Below, in pieces: positions 52,698 through 62,038 of a DNA stretch of 64,000 nt. The notes beneath the pieces were generated by a model. That model was not told the origin of the DNA. It worked only from the letters and a program-made list of their open reading frames with translations, and made no database searches. Position numbers and translations under genes: made by a program. Within the stretch, counting starts at the first letter, position 1; each line of letters opens with the position of its first letter. Source of the DNA: Lineus longissimus (taxonomy: Eukaryota; Nemertea; Pilidiophora; Heteronemertea; Lineidae); assembly GCF_910592395.1 (NCBI RefSeq), contig NC_088318.1, positions 7,440,349 to 7,504,348 on the forward strand, read 5' to 3'.

Positions 52698-55682
52698 TTA
52701 AACATTCATTAAATCACTGTAATGAATGTATTTTTCATAGTACATACCGAAAGGCAGTGTAGAGATTCCATCCTCTAAGATGAAATGCTTGTCATCGAAA
52801 GGGCTTAAGCTTTTCTTGTCAATCTCTTCCAGATACATTTGATGCTTTTCTGACCTCAGATGACGCATTTTATGATTAAAAGTCTTAGTGTTTTCAAGAC
52901 AATCAACGTAGTTATCAAATGTAATAGACTTATTCACCACATTCTTAGCGATTTCCTTCAATTTCTTTGTTTCTGAATTTATAGTCGAGCCTTGCTCTCC
53001 AGACATAGTCTTGGTTCTGTACGCATACATCTTACTCCTCAAGGCAATGAATTCTATCATTTCGTCTCCTCCCAGCTCATCCTTAAAGTGGCCTGGCACT
53101 TTCTTCTTGCTAGTGTCGTAAAGAGGATGATCCTTTGGGTAATTACTGAAGTTGAAGTGATCCTTTAACTCTTTGAGGTCTGCTGTTAAATCGTCGGTTT
53201 TGATCTTCAAAACGAAAGAATCCGTGTCCAAATAAAGAAGTTCTAGGTTTTTCTCACCAAAGTAAGGTTGAAGTATGTTGTAGTAGAATTCATACATCAG
53301 CAGCTTGGACAACTCCAGTACTGCAGCTCCTATGTAGATTGGCTTGTTAAACTTTATTGATGTTTTCCTCATACAAATTGCCGCGCTACTTTCATCAAAG
53401 ATGTTAATCGATGAAAACCTGGGACTTGCCATGAAGTTCTTGGCACTTTCTCCATCTGTCACCAGTTCAATTTTTACCCTGTTCCTTACGTTTTCACATG
53501 TCTTTCCGTAGAAAGCATTGTTCATTAATTTGAAGTAATCTTTCTCGAAATCAGTAGTAGAAGCCATCCTCCTTTTAGTGTTGAAGTCGATGTATGATTT
53601 CAACCACTTTGATTGTTTGAAACTGATGACAGAATGGACCTTTTTTAGTATCATTCCTTGCTTTAAGTAAAACTGTAAAAGTCTGTAACGTACGATGTAG
53701 TTTGTCTTGTCCTTCTGTGTGAGGATCAATTTTTCTACCCTTGACCTCTTCTCGTCACCAAGTAACTCTTTCTGGTAAGGGCTTAATTCGTCGTCGTCTA
53801 TGAAAAGAGATTCTGGGCAGAATGGAAAGTTCTTTGACTTGAACTTGATTTCCTCTGGATAAGCCAAATCTACTTCGAAAAGATATCCTTCTTTAATGTC
53901 TTTAGGAATTGACATGATCGTCTGATAAGTTATGTTTGCTTTGATCATGGTATCGTCAAACATTTGAAAACTGCCGTAAGGCTGACTTTCCATCATTGCC
54001 CAGCCGTAGAGATTATTTGCGTCTATGTAGGGTAGTTTGTGGTGTTCATCTGCCTTGACATGTCTTGTTCCCATCACACCTGAAATTCCACCTCTTCTTG
54101 CCTTTTCAAAAGTAAGTAGGATATCGGTATTGGTAAGAAGTTCGAGATTTATGTCTGTGTGTTTCAATCCGGCCAACCAGGTCAAGCCAGGTGCTGAATA
54201 GCAGTGACAAGGATCGATCTGAAAATTGTTTAAATTAACGTCCCTGAATTTCTCGAATAAATCAGCTAACAAAAGAACATCTGTTTTGAGGTACAGGTCG
54301 ATGAACTCTCCATGATTTCTGATCTTGAAATGATCCCATATGTCTTTGGATTTTAGGTAAACTGAATCATCCGACATTTCATTCTTCAATTCATCAAAGA
54401 ACATAGACTTCTCTAAGTGAGTAACACTGTAACTTTCATGTGATGTGAAAAATGAATAAGGCACCGATCCTTTCTTCCTCAATAGTTTAAAATTGTCAGG
54501 ATTGGGGTAAGACTGTCTTGTTATCTTAAAGTCACCATCTTCCATCGATTTGGTGATGTTGTCCAATCCAGACTGTAAGAATCTGTAAGAGTCTAAAAAT
54601 TTAAAAAAACCTAACTCAAATACAATGTACTCTTCTGCGTTTTTAGCAAGAAGCTTCAGTTTCTTGTGTGACCTAGACATCAATTCTCTGATGAAGAGGT
54701 GAGCATCGTAATTACTGAGATTGTGAAAAAACACTGGGACAAACATGGCTTTCTTCTTGTTCAAGTTGCAAGCGTTGTGAGCAGCACCTCTGTATTTTCC
54801 ATTGTAGTGATTGTGATCTTGAACTCTGTCATCACCTAAAACTTCATTGCAGTAGTAACAGTTTGTTTCTTGGGGATATCTCACCAAATCTTCGTCTGTC
54901 ATGATGAGAGGAATGTTGCAGTTCAGTAGAGTTGAGAACGTCTCTTCCATTCTGAGTAACCAGTTACAGAAAACGTCAACTACATCAGCACCTCTGTGAC
55001 AGAGATACTCACTGGCGTAGATTTGTGGATAGTCAGAGTGAACGTAAACTCCAACTGCTGACGCAATCTGTTTGAATAGTTTTTTAGTGGTATCAGTATA
55101 ATTTGAGCACTGCTCTCTAAACTCTGTCGGATTTGTATTACCATTGACTGTTGTGCTTATCGCTTCGAAATCAGCATAGATTACAAAGGGAACTCTGTTC
55201 TTGAATGAGTGCTTTTCAAACTTAAGTTGTGACCATTTACTATTCGGTTGAGGCAGACTGATCTTACAGTAATCGTGTTGTCCACATTTCAATTTATGTC
55301 TTTCTAGTGTAGATTTCTTGTAAAAGTAATTCATGCATCTCCTACAAATGAATACACTATTCCTGTCAGTCTTGAAGAATAGATTTATGTCTCTTATGTA
55401 CATGAAATGACCCTTGAAATACAACAGATCGATAACATCATCATCATCGTGGTTCTTAGAGAGGTAGAGTGGTTCCAGCTTTGCGGCATAAATGCTTTTA
55501 GCCAATTCGTTCTCTAACTTGAAAACATTAATCTTGAGATTGTTGTCTTGTTCGATCTTAGGGATATCCTTTTGAACGCACACAGGAAATGATTTGATCT
55601 TTATCGAGCTTTCCTCGTTTTGAAAGTCCATGTTGGGATAGATTTCAGTGACGTTTCTGTCGTTTTTGTATCTGGCAGCCAA
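52698..55682 (-). CDS. Protein-primed DNA polymerase B, C-terminal 994 residues (3'-most copy)
   Basis: This enzyme replicates the element from a terminal protein. Visible motifs in order: a Cys/His cluster (CRRCMNYFYKKSTLERHKLKC), Exo I FVIYADFEA, an endonuclease-VII-like zinc insert (CYYCNEVLGDDRVQDHNHY...AHNACN), Exo II-like HNLSNYDAHLFI, Exo III-like YLKTDVLLLADLF, motif A YIDANNLYGWAM, motif B KLMNNAFYGKTCEN and motif C LYLDTDSFVLKI. The full palm and exonuclease sets are intact. The true N terminus lies upstream in the same frame but is cut off by a TAA at 55713-55715. The MAARYKND start used here is only the first available Met-like codon. Confidence 0.9.
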   Translation of the reverse strand: MAARYKNDRNVTEIYPNMDFQNEESSIKIKSFPVCVQKDIPKIEQDNNLKINVFKLENELAKSIYAAKLEPLYLSKNHDDDDVIDLLYFKGHFMYIRDINLFFKTDRNSVFICRRCMNYFYKKSTLERHKLKCGQHDYCKISLPQPNSKWSQLKFEKHSFKNRVPFVIYADFEAISTTVNGNTNPTEFREQCSNYTDTTKKLFKQIASAVGVYVHSDYPQIYASEYLCHRGADVVDVFCNWLLRMEETFSTLLNCNIPLIMTDEDLVRYPQETNCYYCNEVLGDDRVQDHNHYNGKYRGAAHNACNLNKKKAMFVPVFFHNLSNYDAHLFIRELMSRSHKKLKLLAKNAEEYIVFELGFFKFLDSYRFLQSGLDNITKSMEDGDFKITRQSYPNPDNFKLLRKKGSVPYSFFTSHESYSVTHLEKSMFFDELKNEMSDDSVYLKSKDIWDHFKIRNHGEFIDLYLKTDVLLLADLFEKFRDVNLNNFQIDPCHCYSAPGLTWLAGLKHTDINLELLTNTDILLTFEKARRGGISGVMGTRHVKADEHHKLPYIDANNLYGWAMMESQPYGSFQMFDDTMIKANITYQTIMSIPKDIKEGYLFEVDLAYPEEIKFKSKNFPFCPESLFIDDDELSPYQKELLGDEKRSRVEKLILTQKDKTNYIVRYRLLQFYLKQGMILKKVHSVISFKQSKWLKSYIDFNTKRRMASTTDFEKDYFKLMNNAFYGKTCENVRNRVKIELVTDGESAKNFMASPRFSSINIFDESSAAICMRKTSIKFNKPIYIGAAVLELSKLLMYEFYYNILQPYFGEKNLELLYLDTDSFVLKIKTDDLTADLKELKDHFNFSNYPKDHPLYDTSKKKVPGHFKDELGGDEMIEFIALRSKMYAYRTKTMSGEQGSTINSETKKLKEIAKNVVNKSITFDNYVDCLENTKTFNHKMRHLRSEKHQMYLEEIDKKSLSPFDDKHFILEDGISTLPFGMYYEKYIHYSDLMNV

Positions 55683-55712
55683 AAGACTCCATAGAAAACA
55701 TTTCTCATCATT

Positions 55713-57089
55713 TTATTTCACATTAATGACAGCTTTAGTTTGGAATGGTAAACTAGTGTAGTGACCGCCTTTACATTTCTTGTAGGAACATATCGTAAGA
55801 TCGCACGAAAATACTTCATTTAAACTCAGGCCGCTTCCTTCGAAGTATCGTTCCTCAATCGCGGCCTTTATGTAGTTCAATTGACTGGTTATGGCATAAA
55901 TTGAAATTATGCTTTCCATTGGAGATTGAATAGGATAGATAACCTTTTCGCCAGATCTGTCAAATTCAGCTTTAACTGAAATACTTATTTTATGATGGAA
56001 ATCAGTGAGCTTGAAGAGAATTTCTTCCAGTTTATCTCTGTACTCGTAAACGTGTTTTGCCGGTTTGCTAATTTTCAGACCAATGGTAACAACTGGCTTA
56101 CCAAATTCTTTAACCTCTTCGATATCCTTCACATTCTTTATGCTCTCCAATTCCTTAGCCTCGAATTCAAGTTTCTTGGTATCTTGTAGTAGAATAGGGT
56201 TAGGTAAACGCAGTGAACTCGAGTCTGACTGGCTTGTTAACTTCATTTGATGACCTTCCATTCTTTGATTGTCTTTCATTCTTTGATGACCTTTGGTTTT
56301 CCTATGTGCTGAAAGCGGAATGTTGCAGTTCAGTAGAGTTGAGAACGTCTCTTCCATTCTGAGTAACCAGTTACAGAAAACGTCAACTACATCAGCACCT
56401 CTGTGACAGAGATACTCACTGGCGTAGATTTGTGGATAGTCAGAGTGAACGTAAACTCCAACTGCTGACGCAATCTGTTTGAATAGTTTTTTAGTGGTAT
56501 CAGTATAATTTGAGCACTGCTCTCTAAACTCTGTCGGATTTGTATTACCATTGACTGTTGTGCTTATCGCTTCGAAATCAGCATAGATTACAAAGGGAAC
56601 TCTGTTCTTGAATGAGTGCTTTTCAAACTTAAGTTGTGACCATTTACTATTCGGTTGAGGCAGACTGATCTTACAGTAATCGTGTTGTCCACATTTCAAT
56701 TTATGTCTTTCTAGTGTAGATTTCTTGTAAAAGTAATTCATGCATCTCCTACAAATGAATACACTATTCCTGTCAGTCTTGAAGAATAGATTTATGTCTC
56801 TTATGTACATGAAATGACCCTTGAAATACAACAGATCGATAACATCATCATCATCGTGGTTCTTAGAGAGGTAGAGTGGTTCCAGCTTTGCGGCATAAAT
56901 GCTTTTAGCCAATTCGTTCTCTAACTTGAAAACATTAATCTTGAGATTGTTGTCTTGTTCGATCTTAGGGATATCCTTTTGAACGCACACAGGAAATGAT
57001 TTGATCTTTATCGAGCTTTCCTCGTTTTGAAAGTCCATGTTGGGATAGATTTCAGTGACGTTTCTGTCGTTTTTGTATCTGGCAGCCAA
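55713..57089 (-). pseudogene. Tandem-duplicated segment of the polymerase gene, copy 2
   Basis: 458-residue chimera. It begins like the polymerase ORF (MAARYKNDRN..., through the Cys/His cluster and Exo I to CNIPL), then jumps to SAHRKTKGHQ of the upstream N-terminal ORF and runs to AVINVK and a TAA. The unit is 1,407 bp, nearly identical to 57120-58496, and ends on the same codon as that copy. Confidence 0.85.
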
Positions 57090-57119
57090 AAGACTCCATA
57101 GAAAACATTTCTCATCATT

Positions 57120-58496
57120 TTATTTCACATTAATGACAGCTTTAGTTTGGAATGGTAAACTAGTGTAGTGACCGCCTTTACATTTCTTGTAGGAACATAT
57201 CGTAAGATCGCACGAAAATACTTCATTTAAACTCAGGCCGCTTCCTTCGAAGTATCGTTCCTCAATCGCGGCCTTTATGTAGTTCAATTGACTGGTTATG
57301 GCATAAATTGAAATTATGCTTTCCATTGGAGATTGAATAGGATAGATAACCTTTTCGCCAGATCTGTCAAATTCAGCTTTAACTGAAATACTTATTTTAT
57401 GATGGAAATCAGTGAGCTTGAAGAGAATTTCTTCCAGTTTATCTCTGTACTCGTAAACGTGTTTTGCCGGTTTGCTAATTTTCAGACCAATGGTAACAAC
57501 TGGCTTACCAAATTCTTTAACCTCTTCGATATCCTTCACATTCTTTATGCTCTCCAATTCCTTAGCCTCGAATTCAAGTTTCTTGGTATCTTGTAGTAGA
57601 ATAGGGTTAGGTAAACGCAGTGAACTCGAGTCTGACTGGCTTGTTAACTTCATTTGATGACCTTCCATTCTTTGATTGTCTTTCATTCTTTGATGACCTT
57701 TGGTTTTCCTATGTGCTGAAAGCGGAATGTTGCAGTTCAGTAGAGTTGAGAACGTCTCTTCCATTCTGAGTAACCAGTTACAGAAAACGTCAACTACATC
57801 AGCACCTCTGTGACAGAGATACTCACTGGCGTAGATTTGTGGATAGTCAGAGTGAACGTAAACTCCAACTGCTGACGCAATCTGTTTGAATAGTTTTTTA
57901 GTGGTATCAGTATAATTTGAGCACTGCTCTCTAAACTCTGTCGGATTTGTATTACCATTGACTGTTGTGCTTAGCGCTTCGAAATCAGCATAGATTACAA
58001 AGGGAACTCTGTTCTTGAATGAGTGCTTTTCAAACTTAAGTTGTGACCATTTACTATTCGGTTGAGGCAGACTGATCTTACAGTAATCGTGTTGTCCACA
58101 TTTCAATTTATGTCTTTCTAGTGTAGATTTCTTGTAAAAGTAATTCATGCATCTCCTACAAATGAATACACTATTCCTGTCAGTCTTGAAGAATAGATTT
58201 ATGTCTCTTATGTACATGAAATGACCCTTGAAATACAACAGATCGATAACATCATCATCATCGTGGTTCTTAGAGAGGTAGAGTGGTTCCAGCTTTGCGG
58301 CATAAATGCTTTTAGCCAATTCGTTCTCTAACTTGAAAACATTAATCTTGAGATTGTTGTCTTGTTCGATCTTAGGGATATCCTTTTGAACGCACACAGG
58401 AAATGATTTGATCTTTATCGAGCTTTCCTCGTTTTGAAAGTCCATGTTGGGATAGATTTCAGTGACGTTTCTGTCGTTTTTGTATCTGGCAGCCAA
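57120..58496 (-). pseudogene. Tandem-duplicated segment of the polymerase gene, copy 1
   Basis: Same chimera as 55713-57089, with one visible residue difference in the Exo I region (FEALS versus FEAIS). The head-to-tail arrangement shows a duplication with breakpoints after CNIPL in the polymerase part and before SAHRKTK in the N-terminal part. Confidence 0.85.
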
Positions 58497-58553
58497 AAGA
58501 CTCCATAGAAAACATTTCTCATCATTTTATTTCACATTAATGACAGCTTTAGT

Positions 58554-59207
58554 TCAGAATGGTAAACTAGTGTAGTGACCGCCTTTACATTTCTTGTAGG
58601 AACATATCGTAAGATCGCACGAAAATACTTCATTTAAACTCAGGCCGCTTCCTTCGAAGTATCGTTCCTCAATCGCGGCCTTTATGTAGTTCAATTGACT
58701 GGTTATGGCATAAATTGAAATTATGCTTTCCATTGGAGATTGAATAGGATAGATAACCTTTTCGCCAGATCTGTCAAATTCAGCTTTAACTGAAATACTT
58801 ATTTTATGATGGAAATCAGTGAGCTTGAAGAGAATTTCTTCCAGTTTATCTCTGTACTCGTAAACGTGTTTTGCCGGTTTGCTAATTTTCAGACCAATGG
58901 TAACAACTGGCTTACCAAATTCTTTAACCTCTTCGATATCCTTCACATTCTTTATGCTCTCCAATTCCTTAGCCTCGAATTCAAGTTTCTTGGTATCTTG
59001 TAGTAGAATAGGGTTAGGTAAACGCAGTGAACGAGAACGCAGTGAACTCGAGTCTGACTGGCTTGTTAACTTCATTTGATGACCTTCCATTCTTTGATTG
59101 TCTTTCATTCTTTGATGACCTTTGGTTTTCCTATGTGCTGAAAGATTACTGTAGGATATCTCCATGTTACATGTTGAACAATGTATTTTCTCATTTTTAT
59201 CAACCAT
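58554..59207 (-). pseudogene. N-terminal region of the Polinton DNA polymerase gene
   Basis: From ATG 59207 there is a C2H2 zinc finger (CSTCNMEISYSNLSAHRKTKGH spans residues about 10-31; written here only as landmarks C10, C13, H26, H32). A charged linker and the conserved FEGSGLSLNEVFSCDL...GHYTSLPF block follow, which in other Polintons leads directly into the polymerase. The frame stops at TGA 58554-58556. The duplicated copies have CAA at this codon but then meet a TAA nine codons later. A 15-bp tandem duplication (about 59026-59052) is unique to this copy. Confidence 0.75.
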
Positions 59208-59216
59208 TTCTATTTA

Positions 59217-59412
59217 GGATAACAAAAATTATTAAATTAAATTTTCAACATACATCGGGGGTGCTGATGGCAATAATGCTGATCCTAGTAATGGTGGTAC
59301 CAGTAAATCAGGTGTTGTTAATGGTGGTAGCAATAATGGTTGAGGATAGTAGTAGTGGTAATGGACAGAGTCCGGAGAGCGGTGCTCGAAATGGTGGTGG
59401 TGGTTAATTATT
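59217..59412 (+). other. Gly/Asn-rich open stretch between divergent or convergent Polinton genes
   Basis: The plus strand reads GADGNNADPSNGGTSKSG and NGGSNNG to a stop. In another frame it reads SSSGNGQSPESGARNGGGG to 59405. A hairpin insertion lies at 59361-59389. This could be the tail of a decayed plus-strand gene or just GGT/AAT-rich spacer. Confidence 0.25.
59357..59394 (+). repeat. Double-hairpin insertion
   Basis: GGAC-AGA-GTCC followed by GAGC-GGT-GCTC is flanked by AATGG on both sides, with the first GG shared. Insert plus one flank is 30 bp. Confidence 0.6.
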
Positions 59413-59422
59413 GGTGGCACCA

Positions 59423-60111
59423 TTACTGTGACTTCAGTTTCGCTATCATCTCTGTTTGCGCCAGTTTTTTTCCTTCTTCTAAAAAAGTCTTCTTTAAATA
59501 TTCCACATCAACAGCTGAACTTGCCTCCCTCTGTTTTTTTCTGATGGCATTTTTCATGGCAATGTATTTTTCCTTTTCTTTGAGAATCAAAGTAAACTCA
59601 TCTGTTGAAATGTGTGAATCACTCATGGCCTTACTTACCAGATCATTGATGGTGTTAAGTTTTGAAATTGCCAACATTCTGATATTCTCATGTTTTTCAA
59701 TTTTCTTAAGTATGCTTTTCTTCTGCCAACTTAGAAATGAGGAAAAAAGGGCACTTCCTATTGTCACACCACCCAAAGCTAAACCTATCGGTGCGGTGAT
59801 GACTCCAGCTAATGCTGAAATACCAACTGAGCCAGCCGCAACGCTTACAAAATTAAGACTATGACTTATGCCCGTAATTACGCTAAATGCTTTTTTGTAC
59901 TTTGAAAATATCTTTCTTCTAAATTCAATCTCGCTTTCTAAGAAACTCTTAACCTCACATATTTGTTTAATCTGAAAGCCTGAGGGTTACTTTCTGTGTG
60001 CTTTTCAGACCTTTCAGAGTTGAAATGACTTTCAGAGTTTAACTGAATTTCAGAGTTTAATTGAATTTCAGAGTTTAATTGACTTAAATCTGGATAAACC
60101 TTGCTGTCCAT
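59423..60111 (-). pseudogene. Conserved Polinton membrane-hairpin protein, frameshifted
   Basis: The frame ending at 59423 can be read upstream to about 59970. It contains SVITGISHSLNFVSVAAGSV, a long Gly/Ala-rich hydrophobic hairpin (ISALAGVITAPIGLALGG), then a helical SILKKIEKHENIRMLAISKL and DEFTLILKEKEKYIAMKNAI. This hydrophobic hairpin plus 'KHEKI..LA..KL' plan recurs in Polintons of other invertebrates; the function is unknown. The probable start at 60111 is in another frame, so there is a frameshift near 59975. The N terminus has three to four QLNSEI repeats. Confidence 0.55.
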
Positions 60112-60119
60112 CCATTTAA

Positions 60120-60524
60120 TTAGTGGGAAAAACTAGAATCAGTTGTTCTGACATTTCTAGTGTTTAGTGTTGATCTTGCAGACACTACAGGTTTTTTAAG
60201 TACATTAAATTTTAAAGGTTTTTCGACCACAGCAGGTTTTAAAGGGGTTTCAGGCTCAGCAGGTTTTAAAGGTTTTTCGACCACAACAGGTTTTAAAGGA
60301 GTTTCAACCACAACAGGGTTTAAAGGTTTTTCGGGCTCAGCAGGTTTTAAAGGAGTTTCAGGCTCAGCAGGTTTTAAAGGTTTTTCGACCACAACAGGTT
60401 TTAAAGGAGTTTCGGGCTCAATCTCCAACTTTGACTCTTCTTCTGCCTCTAATTCTCTATGAAATCGTTCTAATCTTTCTTTCCAATTACGTGGTCATTT
60501 TGTGTAATCCCAAGTTCTATTCAT
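60120..60524 (-). pseudogene. Pro/Lys repeat protein of the Polinton, in-frame TGA
   Basis: The start ATG at 60524 gives MNRTWDYTK, then TGA at 60495-60497, then the same frame continues PRNWKERLERFHREL and an acidic linker into about eight 10-residue repeats of the type (E/P)xPLKPxxxEK (60180-60428), ending DSSFSH at 60120. A duplicated copy of the start region at 60748-60816 has CGA (Arg) at the position of the TGA. Its biochemical role is unknown; a structural or DNA-binding role is only a guess. Confidence 0.5.
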
Positions 60525-61042
60525 TTATTCAGATGAAAATGTCTGAAAATGACTGAAAAAATCAATAGATGAAAGTTCAATAACCTAATGTTCACATAAA
60601 TTAACATTTACTACAATAATGTTTTCAGTTTAAAAAGATGGTGACTTATTCACCAGTAATGGTGACACCAGTTGAAATTTATCTCTTAAATCCTCTGGTG
60701 TAGTTAATTTTACTGTCATTAAATTATGATTTAGTCTATCACTGATCTCTATGAAATCGTTCTAATCTTTCTTTCCAATTACGTGGTCGTTTTGTGTAGC
60801 CCCAAGTTCTATTCATTTATTCAGATGAAAATGTCTGAAAATGTCTGAAAAAATCAATAGATGAAAGTTCAATAACCTAATGTTCACATAAATTAACATT
60901 TACTACAATAATGTTTTAAGTTTAAAAAGATGGTGACTTATTCACCAGTAATGGTGACACCAGTTGAAATTTATCTCTTAAATCCTCTGGTGTAGTTAAT
61001 TTTACTGTCATTAAATTATGATTTAGTCTATCACTGATCTTC
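60456..61042. repeat. Tandem duplication, two copies of ~293 bp
   Basis: 60456-60747 and 60749-61042 are nearly identical. Each contains the end of the small 67-residue ORF and the start of the Pro/Lys-repeat ORF. The copies differ at one CGA/TGA position (60787-60789 versus 60495-60497) and a few other bases. Confidence 0.85.
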
Positions 61043-61125
61043 ATCATTAAATTGGATGTTTCTTGGTTTAATCCATTTTGAAACATAATGTTATTTAATT
61101 TCCAAATATCATTAAGTAGAAACAT
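60922..61125 (-). CDS. Small Polinton protein, 67 residues, unknown
   Basis: From ATG 61125 it reads MFLLNDIWKLNNIMFQNGLN and then MMKISDRLNHNLMTVKLTTP to a TAA at 60922. It overlaps the end of the HNH gene by 14 bp, which suggests it is a real downstream gene of the same minus-strand cluster. It is predicted helical, and I recognise no domain. Confidence 0.4.
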   Translation of the reverse strand: MFLLNDIWKLNNIMFQNGLNQETSNLMMKISDRLNHNLMTVKLTTPEDLRDKFQLVSPLLVNKSPSF

Positions 61126-61867
61126 TGTAAAACTCGGGATAACCCCCAAAATACTTGTTTGTTATCCTTATCCACTCGTTTATCACGTTTTGGTCTCGAT
61201 AGTCAAACCAGTTTTCATTATGCTTTTTGATCATAAAGTTAATTGAGCGGTCCAATTGCTCTTTGAAAATACTCCAGTTGACTGTGGAACTCTTCTGCCT
61301 GTTTTGTGTTTTAGACATTGGCCGAATGTTAAACCAAGAGTAACACAGTTCTGGATGATCTTTGAATTCCTTGATTGGTAAAACATGATCCAACTCCTCT
61401 TCAATTATTTGTGATAGACACCTTTGGTAGTCTAACCAATCCATGAAGAACTCATTGGAACAACCTAGATTAAATGATGATGATGATTTCAAATCTGAGT
61501 AACCAGTTAACTCTACTTCAGAAATATGGCCTTTAGAAATACGGTTTAAACCTACCCTTATTCTATGCCTGTCTCTATTACCATTCTTATCAAGATGATC
61601 TTTTTGGGATAAATTAACACAAGCTCTACATTCGCGTCTTTTTCCTTCTTTACCGAATTCACCATCGCTTAGTAATTTAACTTCTCCACATTTACCGCAT
61701 GTCTTTGTTTTGGTACCACATGATTTACAGTAGTCCAGTAACTTGCCTCTTCTGTTCTTTTCAGATTGACTTTCAAATTTAGATGCATTGCACTTGACAC
61801 ATTCCTTACCTGTTCCTAAATTAACATTTACTGTACCATAGTTGTTCACTATTATTTGACTCTCCAT
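61112..61867 (-). CDS. HNH endonuclease with N-terminal zinc ribbons
   Basis: 251 residues, intact. Four CxxC motifs come first (CVKCNAS, YCKSCGT, CGKCGEV, CRACVNL), forming two probable zinc ribbons, followed by a basic helix (DKNGNRDRHRIRVGLNRISK). The HNH core is LDHVLPIKEF, then CYSWFNIRPM, then NRQK: His of the DH pair, central Asn and a C-terminal basic residue. HNH nucleases cut or nick DNA. The gene is not part of the Polinton core set and may be a homing-type passenger or a replication/recombination nuclease. It lies between the integrase and small ORFs on the minus strand. Confidence 0.7.
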   Translation of the reverse strand: MESQIIVNNYGTVNVNLGTGKECVKCNASKFESQSEKNRRGKLLDYCKSCGTKTKTCGKCGEVKLLSDGEFGKEGKRRECRACVNLSQKDHLDKNGNRDRHRIRVGLNRISKGHISEVELTGYSDLKSSSSFNLGCSNEFFMDWLDYQRCLSQIIEEELDHVLPIKEFKDHPELCYSWFNIRPMSKTQNRQKSSTVNWSIFKEQLDRSINFMIKKHNENWFDYRDQNVINEWIRITNKYFGGYPEFYNVST

Positions 61868-62038
61868 TTAAAGGATAAAAAGATTTTAAATTATGTTTTT
61901 TAGGCTTTTAGGCTTTTTATGTCTGAAATTGGCAACCATTCATTGAATTTGTCACTGTAGCCTTTCCATTTCACTAATCCGTATTTTTTTACCTTTAGTG
62001 GTCTTGCGCCTTATTATCTTCTCTATTTTGTACTCTAT

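Noticed and set aside
55992-59079. Repeated plus-strand ORFs of about 60-65 residues
   Set aside because: They are antisense shadows of the triplicated polymerase N-terminal segment.
60160-60462. Plus-strand ORF of Gly/Ser/Thr-rich repeats, silk-like
   Set aside because: It is the antisense reading of the Pro/Lys repeat ORF on the minus strand, which has the better start and neighbours.
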